Source: Bauldia sp. (GTDB taxonomy: Bacteria; Pseudomonadota; Alphaproteobacteria; Rhizobiales; Kaistiaceae). Taken from it: a stretch of DNA of 64,000 nt. The number at the start of each line of letters is the position of its first letter. Positions within the stretch are counted from its first letter, which is position 1. Both the position numbers and the translations under genes were made by a program. Shown here piece after piece: positions 8,601-16,263 of the stretch. The notes below the pieces were generated by a model. The model worked only from the letters and a program-made list of their open reading frames with translations, ran no database searches and had not been told where the DNA came from. Location of the stretch: positions 558,001 to 622,000 of the forward strand of contig JBBCGQ010000001.1 in assembly GCA_037200845.1 (NCBI GenBank). Direction: 5' to 3'.

Positions 8601-9914
8601 GTCGAGGATGACGGGCGATCCGCCGACCGACTCGATGCGGCCCGTCGCCGTCTGCACCGCGTCGGCCTCGACGCGCGCCGCGAACGGCAACTGGCCGGCG
8701 GCGAGCGGGTTCGCCTTCGGCGCCTCGACCGCGAGCGAAAGTCCGAGACCGGGGATGGTCACCGCGCCGGTCGCAAGCCCGGTGGCGCGGCCGGCTAGTT
8801 CCATGCGCACGCGGTCGCCGGAGGGCGCGACCTTGCCGGTGAGCGCGAGATTCTCGACACGCGTCGGCGGATTGGTGAACGGCACGCGGAGCGTCCCGCC
8901 GCCGGCCTTCGCCGCGTCGAGCTTCACCGCGAGGTCGGCGACCGCGTCGCTGAACGAGCCGGAAACTTCGGCGTGGACGTTGCCGGTCGACAGTGTGCCC
9001 TGCCGCACGGCGATCGCCGGCAGTGCGCCGGGCCCCGGCGTCCAGTCGGCGTCGACGGCAAGCGCGATCGCGCCGGAGAGCAGGTCGGCGTACTCCTGCG
9101 GCACCAGCTCGGCGAAGTCGCCGTCGCCCTTGGCGGTGACGTGCGTGCCGCCGTTCGCAATCGGCGCCAGCGCGAAGTCGCCGGCAAAGCGCGCCGCGCC
9201 GTTGGAGGAAAGCGACAGCGAACCAGTCACCGCATCGCCATCGACGGCGCTCTTGGCGGCGAGGCGGTAGCCCGGCCCGTTGGCGCGGCCGATCAGGCCG
9301 GTAAGGATGCCGTCGGCGTCCTCGGCGAGTTCGATGTCGGCCGCGAACGGCGCGCTGCCGTTGGCCCGGCTGAAGGTCGCCGCGAGCGTGCCGGTGTGAC
9401 CGTCGATGCGGTTGGCGTGCACCTCGCCGGCCACGCGCCCGCCGGCGCCGGAGACGAGCGACCCGGTCAGCGCCAGCGCCGCCGGCCGTCCGGCGAGATC
9501 GGCGCCGAGTTCCAAGCGTGCCACCGATACGGCGTTGGCGGCAAAGGGCAGGGCGGCACCGCCACCACCGCCACCGGCGATGTGCGGCTGGCGCGCGATG
9601 GCGATCCGGTCGGCGGCGAGCGAATCGAAACTGATCGCGCCGACGAGCAGCGCCGTCGTCTTGATGTCGATGGCGAGATTGTCGATTTCGGCGAACACGC
9701 CGTCGGCATCCGCGATGGTGATGCGCGCCGCGCCGAGCGTGAACGGCGGCCAGCCCGATGCGCCGTCGATCGCGACGACGAGACCGGCGCCCGCCGCGCC
9801 CTTCTCGATCTGGCTGACGACGATGCCGCGGCCGAACGGCGTCGCGAGCGCGAGGCCCGCGACGACCACGACCGCAACGACCGCGATCAGGAGATAGCGA
9901 AGGACGCGCCGCAT
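5655..9914 (-). CDS. tamB: Translocation and assembly module inner-membrane subunit TamB
   Basis: 1419 residues: a single N-terminal membrane anchor (LLIAVVAVVVVAGLALA), then a very long run of glycine/alanine/valine-rich beta-strand repeats, and the TamB/DUF490 C-terminal domain (for example GTLTFAGDLVPLLDFEA and DMPQEEILSRLLFERS). TamB spans the periplasm as a beta-groove and works with TamA in outer-membrane protein and, probably, phospholipid transport. Length is in the family range. It lies 12 bp downstream of tamA on the same strand, the usual operon. Confidence 0.93.
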   Translation of the reverse strand: MRRVLRYLLIAVVAVVVVAGLALATPFGRGIVVSQIEKGAAGAGLVVAIDGASGWPPFTLGAARITIADADGVFAEIDNLAIDIKTTALLVGAISFDSLAADRIAIARQPHIAGGGGGGAALPFAANAVSVARLELGADLAGRPAALALTGSLVSGAGGRVAGEVHANRIDGHTGTLAATFSRANGSAPFAADIELAEDADGILTGLIGRANGPGYRLAAKSAVDGDAVTGSLSLSSNGAARFAGDFALAPIANGGTHVTAKGDGDFAELVPQEYADLLSGAIALAVDADWTPGPGALPAIAVRQGTLSTGNVHAEVSGSFSDAVADLAVKLDAAKAGGGTLRVPFTNPPTRVENLALTGKVAPSGDRVRMELAGRATGLATGAVTIPGLGLSLAVEAPKANPLAAGQLPFAARVEADAVQTATGRIESVGGSPVILDADGTFDTATSVATTNAKLGIAGGTATFTGTLSAEGAKGEAAADFADIRPLAPLVGRSVAGALSAKASGTFAAESAFKVTATATDLDPGEPTLAKLMRGQMQIAATLGAKADGFTIDDLAITGGALNATGKFALANGTVVGTATGGIANLALIADQSSGAATFDATVSGAIARPAVNATVTIASGTLLGQSVENATVKVNSAPSDTGWLAALTLSGGFAGKPLTGKASATLDALGSLAFPDVDLAIGDNRITGSVTRTAEGPFSGTLSVSAPNLATLAALALVPASGSGEAKIAFAPDGARQSLAVSFTGDGVSYQTIAAGKISGDVHIDDAFGTPLVTGNATATALNIGGFHIDTADATANVAGGATRFTATARGRDIDLSGSGSLAAATGGNAVRIDALNGRAFNLPVALSSPVTINLGNAGSGISGAVLALGGGTVRVDGAVAPQLNLTVALDQVAATVVNGFAPTLGAEGTITGQARITGPAAAPAIAWQADWTGARVAATRNAGLPGLTLSARGNATAKTTNLTARLAGAGLALDIAGDVPFSGPGLSVRANGTAPLALLALESNRELRLAGNAQVNLALSGSLANVATSGTVDLNNATVADTNTGFGIAGATGRIGFDGQRATIQSLVGKLAQGGDITVAGSVGIADAGLPAQLTVRVANGRYADGNLINTTFNADLAINGPVLGNGTVSGTVDLGRTEIQLPERLAGSATAIDVKHVNAPRGFVPPKARETAKARGPAAGSGGLRLDINLTGNSGVFVRGFGIDSELGGSLHLTGTTGNPQTAGGFQMRRGRIEALGRRFDFQSGTLTFAGDLVPLLDFEALATTTDGTVTLHVTGPANDPQISFTSSPDMPQEEILSRLLFERSVGTLSPLQAAQLIDAVAQLTGVSSGGGIFARIREATGLDDLDIRQSANGGTTVGVAKRINDNIRVGVEAGTDSAAGRVTIDLDLTKNLKARGEAGQDGSGKVGLTYEREY

Positions 9915-9926
9915 CTCGTTCCTTCT

Positions 9927-11807
9927 CTAGAAGGCCTGGCCGAGGCCGACATAAATTCCGACCGCCGGATCGCCGGTGCCGCGATTGAGCGGCACCGCCA
10001 CGTCGAGCCGGATCGGCCCGACCGGCGTCAGGTAGCGGATGCCGGCGCCGACGCCGACCTTGAGGTTGTCGAAGCTCGGCACCATCGAAGAATACGCGTT
10101 GCCCGCGTCGATGAAAGCCGCGACGCCGAACGTATCGTTGATGCGGTAGCGCAACTCGCCGGACAGAAGCAGCAAACTCTGCCCGCCGACGATGTTGCCG
10201 AGCCCATCGCGCGGGGCGACATTCTTGTACGCATAGCCGCGTATCGATCCGGCGCCGCCGGCATAAAGGCGGCGGTCGGCGGGCACGTTCATGATGTCGT
10301 CGGCGATGAGCGTCGCGAGCGCGACCCGCCCGGCGAGCACGAAACGGTCGCCCTCGCCGAAAGGACGATAGGCGGCGAAATCGGTGCTGAACGTCGCGAA
10401 CGCCTTGCCCTTGAGGAAGTCGTAGGCCGGCGCCGCCATGGCCGTGGCGCGGAAACCGGAAGTCGGGTCGAGCCGGTTGTCGCGCGCATCCCAGTCGAGC
10501 TTGCCGGTCAGCGTCGCCAGCAGGTGATCCTCGGCGCCGGTCGTGCTCACCGTCTGCGAGCGCGACAATTCGAGCGCCGCCGAGCCCGAGAGAACGTCGG
10601 AGAAGATGTGCGTCAGCCCGACCTCGCCTTCCGCTGCGGTGACGCGATAGGCGTCGGTCGTCCTGCGATAGGTTTCCGCGCGCAGCGTAAAGTCGGTCAT
10701 CGGGTCGAGCACGGCCGGCTTCTTGAAGTTGCCGGCGAGGCGGAAGTCGGGATCGGTCAGCGCGCTCTGGAACAGCCGCGAGATCGACGCCGTGAATTCG
10801 AGCTGCTCCGCGCCGCCGAAGAGATTGCGGTTGCGCCAGTAGACCTCGACGCCGGCGCCTTCGGTGTTGGAGTAGCTGACCGTGCCGCCGATGACGTGCT
10901 TCTTGCGCTCGGCGACGACGATGCTGATCGGGATCGTGCCGTCCGGATCGAGCGCCTCGCCGGGCGTGACGCGCACGCTTTCGAACGCGCCGAGATCGCG
11001 GAGGCGAGTCTCCGCGCGCCGCGTCACCGTCGACGAATAGGCGCCATCGCCAATGCCGGCGCGCCGCAGCACCAGGTCGGCGTTGACGTCCTGGGTACCG
11101 GTTACCGTGACGCGTCCGAAATTCGCCACCGGCCCCGGCTCGACATGCAGGCCGACATCCAGCGTATTGGTGCGATGGTCGGCGACCGTATCGCGCGTCC
11201 CGACGGCCACCAGCGGATGGCCGCTCTTGCGCCAGCCGTCGGCGATGGTCGCTTCCGCCTTGACGATGATGTCCGACTTCGCCGGCTTACCGGGCGTAAG
11301 CCCGAGCTTGTCGAGCGTGACGCCCTCGGGCAGCGCCGATGTCGTGACGGTGCCGAACACGAATTCCGGCCCGGCGGAAATCTCGACCGTGACCGGCACC
11401 GGCCGCGTCGCGATCGTGTCGAACGGCCCGACCTTGTCCAGCGGCCGCCCGTCGACCTGCACCGAGATCTCGGCGCCGTAGCGCGCGTTCTCGTAGAGCA
11501 CGGCGGTGAGCGTCGCCACGTCCTGCCGCGCCCGCGCGATCAGCCCGGTCAGGCCCGATGCCGGCGTCTTCTGCCGTTCGACCAAAGCCGAGGCCCGCCG
11601 GAGCTGCTTCTCCAGCTTCGAGTCGGCGCCCGTGACGGTCAGCGTCACGGCATAGGCGACCGGATCGGGGATGACTTCGGCCGGCGCGTTCTTCTTGAAC
11701 GGCCAGAAATCGCTGAGCGCCGCCGCCGATGGCTCCGCCGTCCCGGCGGCCACGGCCAGGACAAGCAGCGAGGCCAGCAGCGGGCGAGGGGATACGCGAC
11801 AACGCAA
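9927..11807 (-). CDS. tamA: Outer-membrane assembly protein TamA (BamA/Omp85 family)
   Basis: Omp85-family protein with N-terminal POTRA domains (roughly residues 50-270) and a C-terminal 16-strand barrel that ends in aromatic Phe (VGLGQAF). RIGVGAGIRYLTPVGPIRLDVA-like text near the end matches the family's last strands. A signal peptide is visible after the TTG I chose (LRCRVSPRP, then LLASLLVLAVAAGTA, then an SAAA cleavage region), with GGAAG about 8 bases upstream; an in-frame start at 11876 would add 23 residues without a better ribosome site. It lies upstream of tamB in one operon. Confidence 0.92.
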   Translation of the reverse strand: MRCRVSPRPLLASLLVLAVAAGTAEPSAAALSDFWPFKKNAPAEVIPDPVAYAVTLTVTGADSKLEKQLRRASALVERQKTPASGLTGLIARARQDVATLTAVLYENARYGAEISVQVDGRPLDKVGPFDTIATRPVPVTVEISAGPEFVFGTVTTSALPEGVTLDKLGLTPGKPAKSDIIVKAEATIADGWRKSGHPLVAVGTRDTVADHRTNTLDVGLHVEPGPVANFGRVTVTGTQDVNADLVLRRAGIGDGAYSSTVTRRAETRLRDLGAFESVRVTPGEALDPDGTIPISIVVAERKKHVIGGTVSYSNTEGAGVEVYWRNRNLFGGAEQLEFTASISRLFQSALTDPDFRLAGNFKKPAVLDPMTDFTLRAETYRRTTDAYRVTAAEGEVGLTHIFSDVLSGSAALELSRSQTVSTTGAEDHLLATLTGKLDWDARDNRLDPTSGFRATAMAAPAYDFLKGKAFATFSTDFAAYRPFGEGDRFVLAGRVALATLIADDIMNVPADRRLYAGGAGSIRGYAYKNVAPRDGLGNIVGGQSLLLLSGELRYRINDTFGVAAFIDAGNAYSSMVPSFDNLKVGVGAGIRYLTPVGPIRLDVAVPLNRGTGDPAVGIYVGLGQAF

Positions 11808-11948
11808 AACAACAGCTTCCCATCGATCGGGGACCGCGGCGAGAAGCCCCCGATTAGAGCCGGTTAACCGCAACAATCGCTGAAGTCTGCCGCTTATTCA
11901 TGAAGGCGGAGTGTAGCCATAAATATCTAGGCCGTTGTCACAAAATCG

Positions 11949-11980
11949 AACGCCCGCCGCGGAGGACCGCAACGGGCGTT
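11949..11980 (-). terminator. Hairpin terminator after the XRE regulator gene
   Basis: AACGCCCG at 11949 and CGGGCGTT at 11973 form a perfect 8-bp stem, with further internal pairing. Read on the minus strand it follows the XRE stop by about 30 bases and is followed by CGATTTTG, a short T-run. Moderately convincing as a Rho-independent terminator. Confidence 0.6.
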
Positions 11981-12009
11981 TCGGGAAATCGAAAGCGTAC
12001 GAAGCTGTA

Positions 12010-12441
12010 CTAGGCGACGTCGTGCCGGGTGCCGTCCTCGCGGGCGTGCGGCAGCACGGCCTCGCCTTCCGACGGCAGGCTGGTGATCAGCGCCAGCAGC
12101 TTGCGCTTCAACTGCGGATCCTTGATCGCCCACAGCGCGCGCAGGATATCGACATCGACCTGGGACACATCGAACTTCGGGGCGGGAGCGGCGGTCAGCG
12201 CATCCATGTTGCCGCCGGCGCCGTCGAAGAAATACGAAATCTCGACGCCGAGCAGGGTCGCGAATTCGAAGAGGCGGCTGGCGCTGACGCGGTTGGTGCC
12301 CTTCTCGTATTTCTGCACCTGCTGGAAGGTGATGCCGGAGGCCTCACCGAGCTGGGTCTGGGAAAGTTTGCGCGAGGTCCGCGCCAGGCGAAGCTTGTGG
12401 CCGACGAAACGATCGACCGGATGGATATCAGTCTTTTCCAC
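12010..12441 (-). CDS. XRE-family helix-turn-helix transcriptional regulator
   Basis: 143 residues with a lambda-repressor-type HTH at about residues 10-68: VGHKLRLARTSRKLSQTQLG, then ITFQQVQKYEKGTNRV and LFEFATLLGVEISYFF. This layout is very common for soluble regulators in Rhizobiales. The C-terminal half is helical and ends EGEAVLPHAREDGTRHDVA. It is divergent from the SARP-like regulator with a 236-bp intergenic region that contains a CtrA-type site, so it may be cell-cycle controlled and may act on the neighbouring locus; both points are inference. Confidence 0.88.
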   Translation of the reverse strand: MEKTDIHPVDRFVGHKLRLARTSRKLSQTQLGEASGITFQQVQKYEKGTNRVSASRLFEFATLLGVEISYFFDGAGGNMDALTAAPAPKFDVSQVDVDILRALWAIKDPQLKRKLLALITSLPSEGEAVLPHAREDGTRHDVA

Positions 12442-12562
12442 GAAATCTCTTCTCCACGAACATCGTCATATCAACCTACCGCGATCAATCTGGCCACGTA
12501 CAGCACCTGGCGATCACAAGTGGTATGCGGCATATGCGACACGTAAGCCTGTGCGCCAATGG

Positions 12563-12578
12563 TTAAGTCACTGTTAAC
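12563..12578 (+). promoter_or_regulatory. Consensus CtrA-type binding site (TTAA-N7-TTAAC)
   Basis: TTAAGTCACTGTTAAC matches the full CtrA consensus of alphaproteobacteria exactly, and with the flanking GG/CC it is also a hyphenated palindrome. It lies 99 bp upstream of the SARP-like gene and about 120 bp upstream of the divergent XRE gene. CtrA is the master cell-cycle regulator in this class; use of this site is inferred. Confidence 0.65.
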
Positions 12579-12677
12579 CTTTAGATCGCGCTCGCCGGCG
12601 CAGTACAATCAGGGCACTCGTGCCGTGTAGACCGCCGTCGCATCTCGCCCTAGGATAGGCGGGATAGGAAAATAGTC

Positions 12678-14648
12678 GTGCAGCAGAGTGCAACCCGCCA
12701 GGCACGGCTGCGCCTTTTGGGCAGCCCCGGCTTCATCGACGCCACCGGCGCCCCGGTGGCCTTGCCGGCGCGCGCCGGCATTCTCGTCCTCTACATCCTG
12801 ACGACCGTCCGCGAGCTGACGGTGCCGCGCGCCCAGCTCGCCTCCTTCCTCTGGCCGGATGCCGCCAAGGCGAACGCGAACCTGCGCCAGCTCCTCACCC
12901 GGCTGAGCGCAACCCAGCGCGCCGCCGGCATCGACTTCGTCCGCTACGACCGCGTCAGCGTCACGCTCAACCTCGCCGGCGCCTCGGTCGACCTGCTCGA
13001 TCTGCAGGGCGCGCTCGGCAAGCTCGACTGGTCCAACTGGCAGCCATGCATCGACGCCTATCGCAGCGAGTTGCTCGACGGCGTCGCGGTGGCCGAGAGC
13101 GACCTGTCCGGCTGGCTCGAGATCAACCGCCGATCGACGCGCGATGCGTTCCTGGCGGCGTTCGGCGAACTGCTGGAATCGCCCGGTGCCCGCGGCAACC
13201 CGCGCACGGTGCAGGAGATCGCCTCCCGCGTGCTGGAGATCGACCCGTGCTGCGAGCCGGCGTATCGCGCGATGATGCGCGCCTTCGCCGCGGCCGGTGC
13301 CGTCGATCTGGTCGCAGCGACCTTCGAGAGATGCCGCAGCACGATCGAGCGCGAGCTCGGCGCCGTGCCGCAACCCGCCACGCTCGCCACCTTCCACCGC
13401 CTGCAGGCCGAGGCCGGGCCGGTGCGGATCACCTCGCCCGCCGCCGCGGCGCGCAGTCAGGTGCCGCCGACCGGCGACCTGCTGTTGCGGGCCGAGCTGC
13501 CGCGCCTCGTCATCCTGCCGCCGCCGCCTGACGGCCGCGACGCCACGCTGGTCGACCTCGCCTCGCTGGTGCTCGACGACACCATCGTCGGCCTCTGCAA
13601 CCTCCGCACCATCCGCGTCGTCGCCCCGCACACGTCGTGGGAATTGTCCGGCAAGTTCGACGAAGACACGGCGCACCGCTTCAACATCGGCTACGCGCTG
13701 GAGACGGCGTTCCGCCGCCGCGGCGAGATCGATCTTCTCGCCGTGCGCCTGTTCGATACGCGCACCCGCGACATCGCCTGGGCCGACACCTACGCGCTTG
13801 CCGCCGACAGCCTCGCCGCCTCGCATCGCGCGCTGTCGAGCGCCATCACCTCGTCGCTCGCCGACGCCATCGAATATGCCGAGGTCGCGCGCCACGAGCG
13901 CGAGGACCATCCGCAGGCTTATTACTGGTACCTGATGGGCCAGCGCGACCTGCGCTACATGGACCTGCCGGCGGTCCGCCGCGCGCTGCGCCACTTCCGC
14001 ACCGCCGTCACCGCCGATCCGTCTTTCGCCCCGGCGTACAGCGGCAGCGCCCGCGCCACGCAGCGCCAGTGGCTGGTGCTCGGCCGCGGCGACACCGATC
14101 TGCTCGACGAGGCGGAGCAGATCGGCGCCCGCGCCGTCAGCCTCGATCATCGCGACGCGCGCGGCTATCGCGAGATCGCGCTCTGCAATCTCTATCGCCG
14201 CCGCTGGGACGACGCGGTCGCCAACTTCACCGAGGCCGAGCGCCTCGGGCCGCAATACGCCGACCTCATCTCCGACTTCGGCGATGCGCTCGGCCACGCC
14301 GGTGAGCCGGCCAAGGGTCTCCTGAAAGTGCAGCGGGCGATGGAGCTCAATCCGATCCCGCCCGACCAGTATTGGTGGAATGCCGCCGGCCTCCACTTCC
14401 AGCTCCGCAATTACGAGGAAGCGCTGGCCGCGATCCAGAACATGGGCGACCCGTTGCCGGCTTTGCGAATTGCCGCCGCGGCCTGGGCCTATCTCGGCAA
14501 CCGCGCCGAGGCGCAGAAGTGCGCCGCGCGTTTCCTGCAGTCGTATCCCGACTTCCGCATCGCCCACTGGCTGTCGATCGTGCCGGACAAAAACCCCGAC
14601 GATCAGCGCCACTACGAGGTCGGCCTGAAGATGGCCGGCTTCGAATAG
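12678..14648 (+). CDS. SARP-like transcriptional regulator (winged helix + BTAD + TPR)
   Basis: 656 residues, GTG start with AGGA upstream. Residues 10-100 form an OmpR/SARP-type winged helix (RLRLLGSPGFIDATGAPVAL, PRAQLASFLWPDA, LRQLLTRLSATQ). A bacterial transcriptional activator domain (BTAD) follows to about residue 250, with the typical VLEIDPCCEPAYRAMMRAFA and RCRSTIERELGAVP. After a linker come a domain like the N-terminal part of TolB/CadC-type regulators (RLVILPPPP ... IRVVAPHTSW) and TPR repeats to the C-terminus. It sits upstream of, and co-directional with, the peptide-ycaO-tfuA genes, where SARP proteins are classical activators of biosynthetic clusters. Control of that cluster is inferred. 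Confidence 0.85.
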   Translation: MQQSATRQARLRLLGSPGFIDATGAPVALPARAGILVLYILTTVRELTVPRAQLASFLWPDAAKANANLRQLLTRLSATQRAAGIDFVRYDRVSVTLNLAGASVDLLDLQGALGKLDWSNWQPCIDAYRSELLDGVAVAESDLSGWLEINRRSTRDAFLAAFGELLESPGARGNPRTVQEIASRVLEIDPCCEPAYRAMMRAFAAAGAVDLVAATFERCRSTIERELGAVPQPATLATFHRLQAEAGPVRITSPAAAARSQVPPTGDLLLRAELPRLVILPPPPDGRDATLVDLASLVLDDTIVGLCNLRTIRVVAPHTSWELSGKFDEDTAHRFNIGYALETAFRRRGEIDLLAVRLFDTRTRDIAWADTYALAADSLAASHRALSSAITSSLADAIEYAEVARHEREDHPQAYYWYLMGQRDLRYMDLPAVRRALRHFRTAVTADPSFAPAYSGSARATQRQWLVLGRGDTDLLDEAEQIGARAVSLDHRDARGYREIALCNLYRRRWDDAVANFTEAERLGPQYADLISDFGDALGHAGEPAKGLLKVQRAMELNPIPPDQYWWNAAGLHFQLRNYEEALAAIQNMGDPLPALRIAAAAWAYLGNRAEAQKCAARFLQSYPDFRIAHWLSIVPDKNPDDQRHYEVGLKMAGFE

Positions 14649-14651
14649 AAG

Positions 14652-14660
14652 TTATCCACA
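14652..14660 (+). promoter_or_regulatory. Perfect DnaA box (TTATCCACA)
   Basis: TTATCCACA matches the strict DnaA consensus 9-mer. It lies just after the SARP stop codon and about 120 bp upstream of the candidate peptide gene. In sequence this GC-rich such a match is not expected by chance in the window, but a single box may only titrate DnaA or mark DnaA-dependent regulation. Confidence 0.45.
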
Positions 14661-14777
14661 GGCCGGCTCCGCGAGTCACGCCGGTATAACGCCGCCTCCA
14701 ATCCACTTCGCCCTGTCGAAAGCTGAAACCGCCGTCCTGCGTGCGCGTTTGCGTATGCCTGTCGGCAAGGAGGACTC

Positions 14778-14984
14778 ATGGCGAAATATTTCCTGATCGG
14801 TGAAGCCGGCGACGAGGGCATGTGGCTCGTCGACGTCGAGAGCAAGTCGGTCGAGCGCATTGACGATCGCGATGCCGCTGGCGACCTCGCCGGCGACACG
14901 ACGGTCCGCGGCATCGACCTCGCGGTCGTGTCGGAGAGCCGCTCGGGCCCGTCCGCGCACAACCGCCTCCAGGTTGCTCACTGA
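14778..14984 (+). CDS. Candidate RiPP precursor peptide next to ycaO-tfuA, 68 aa
   Basis: Small, acidic, Cys-free peptide with a very strong ribosome site (AAGGAGGA, 4-5 bases before ATG). It starts MAKYFLIGEAGDEGMWLVDV and carries VRGIDLAVVSESRSG in its C-terminal third, ending HNRLQVAH. No signal peptide or membrane helix. Its position, as first gene of a run with YcaO and TfuA enzymes and a hairpin right behind it, is the classic layout of a precursor followed by its modifying enzymes. I infer an N-terminal leader (about 40-45 residues) and a Gly/Ser-containing core around residues 44-68. It matches no characterised precursor I know; it could alternatively be an accessory protein. Confidence 0.7.
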   Translation: MAKYFLIGEAGDEGMWLVDVESKSVERIDDRDAAGDLAGDTTVRGIDLAVVSESRSGPSAHNRLQVAH

Positions 14985-15015
14985 GGCCCATAGCGGCCGT
15001 CTGAACGACAATCTC

Positions 15016-16263
15016 GTGCCGCGCCCCGAACGGGGCGCGGCACGCGTCCGTGCGCATATCGCGGAGCTGCAGGGCCGCAGCGGCGCCCACGCCGGCAACG
15101 ACCGCGCGCTGTCGTCGCGCCAGGCCGCCGATGTCGCCCGCGCCTGCTTCCCGCAACTGGGCATCACGCGGCTTGCCCGCGTCACCGGTTTGGACCGCAT
15201 CGGCGTCCCGGTGTGGACCGCGATCCGGCCGAACGCCGCCTCCCTTTCCGTCTCGCAGGGCAAGGGCATCGACGACGACGCGGCCATCGCCTCCGCCATC
15301 TTCGAGGCGGCCGAGATCGCCGTCGCCGAGCGGCCGCACCCGGCCGCCTTCAGCGCCTCCGCCGCGAGCCTCGCCGCCGCCGGCCGCGCCGTGCTCGACG
15401 CCGGCCGTTACCTCCGCAAGGGCGAGCGCGCGCCGGCGCCTGATGAATCCGCGCTATGGGTCGAGGGCCTCGACCTGATCTCCGGTGCGGCGGTCGTGAT
15501 GCCGGAAGACGTCGTGCGCGTCGCCGATGTTCCGGGTTGCCGCTACTGGCAGACCAGCGACGGCCTCGGCACCGGCTCCAACATCCTCGAGGCATCCATC
15601 CACGGCCTCTGCGAAATCGTCGAGCGCGACGCGATGGCGCTGTGGTCCTTCCTCGGCGACGACGAAGTCGCCCGCCGCGAGGTCACGCCGGGCATGCTCG
15701 GCGACACCGTCGCCGACATGGCCGCCCGGATCGCCGCCGCCGGCTTCCGTCTTCGCCTGTTCGACGCGACGTCCGACATCCGCGTGCCGACGTACCTGGC
15801 GGTGCTGATCGACGACGAGCGCAAGCGCGCCGGCTTGAAATACGTCGATGTCGCGAGCGGCAGCGGCGCGCATCCTGTCGCCACCCGCGCTGCGCTCCGC
15901 GCCATCACCGAGGCGGTGCAGACGCGGCTCACCACGATCACCGGCTCGCGCGACGACGTCGACCCCGGCGAGTACGCCCGCGCCCTGCCGCCCGACCTGC
16001 GCCTCTACGCCGGCGACGGCGTGCCGCGCGAGGCGGTCGGCGCCGGCTACACCGGCGAGCGCGATCTCGTCGCCTATCATGACTGGCTGGTCGCGCGCGT
16101 GCGCGATGCCGGCGTCCGTTCGCTGGTGCTGGTCGAGCTCGAGGCGCCGGATTTTCCGTTCGTCATCGCGCGTGTCGTGGCGCCCGATCTCGAGCAGGAC
16201 CCGCGCAGCGGCAACCGCAAGCCCGGCCGCCGTCTCGTCCGCGCCATGCTGAGGGCCGCATGA
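15016..16263 (+). CDS. ycaO: YcaO-family cyclodehydratase/thioamide-forming enzyme, TfuA-associated
   Basis: YcaO proteins use ATP to activate backbone amides of peptides; partnered with TfuA they are known to make thioamides (thioviridamide-type peptides, and thioglycine of methyl-coenzyme M reductase). Hallmarks seen: SVSQGKGIDDDAAIASAIFE, the ATP-binding GTGSNILEASIHGLCEIVER followed by DAMALW, and a C-terminus PDLEQDPRSGNRKPGRRL typical of the TfuA-associated subgroup. The start is uncertain: I use GTG 15016 (415 residues); TTG 14974 would overlap the peptide stop; conserved sequence begins near RALSSRQAADVAR. The gene overlaps tfuA by 4 nt (ATGA). Confidence 0.9.
   Translation: MPRPERGAARVRAHIAELQGRSGAHAGNDRALSSRQAADVARACFPQLGITRLARVTGLDRIGVPVWTAIRPNAASLSVSQGKGIDDDAAIASAIFEAAEIAVAERPHPAAFSASAASLAAAGRAVLDAGRYLRKGERAPAPDESALWVEGLDLISGAAVVMPEDVVRVADVPGCRYWQTSDGLGTGSNILEASIHGLCEIVERDAMALWSFLGDDEVARREVTPGMLGDTVADMAARIAAAGFRLRLFDATSDIRVPTYLAVLIDDERKRAGLKYVDVASGSGAHPVATRAALRAITEAVQTRLTTITGSRDDVDPGEYARALPPDLRLYAGDGVPREAVGAGYTGERDLVAYHDWLVARVRDAGVRSLVLVELEAPDFPFVIARVVAPDLEQDPRSGNRKPGRRLVRAMLRAA
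15018..15041 (+). terminator. Perfect GC hairpin between peptide gene and ycaO
   Basis: GCCGCGCCCCG and CGGGGCGCGGC form a perfect 11-bp stem with an AA loop, 33 bases after the peptide stop. There is no T-run behind it, so it is more likely an attenuator or RNA-stabilising structure than a full terminator. It overlaps the first codons of ycaO if GTG 15016 is the start. Confidence 0.6.

Noticed and set aside
8973-11867. 964-codon plus-strand frame opposite tamA-tamB
   Set aside because: Arg/Asp/Glu-rich antisense shadow without ribosome site or family similarity; tamA and tamB are clear on the other strand.
14800-15015. Upstream extension of YcaO from an ATG at 14800
   Set aside because: The extension overlaps the peptide gene in another frame, is Ser/Arg/Thr-rich low-complexity text and lacks a ribosome site; conserved YcaO sequence starts after 15090.
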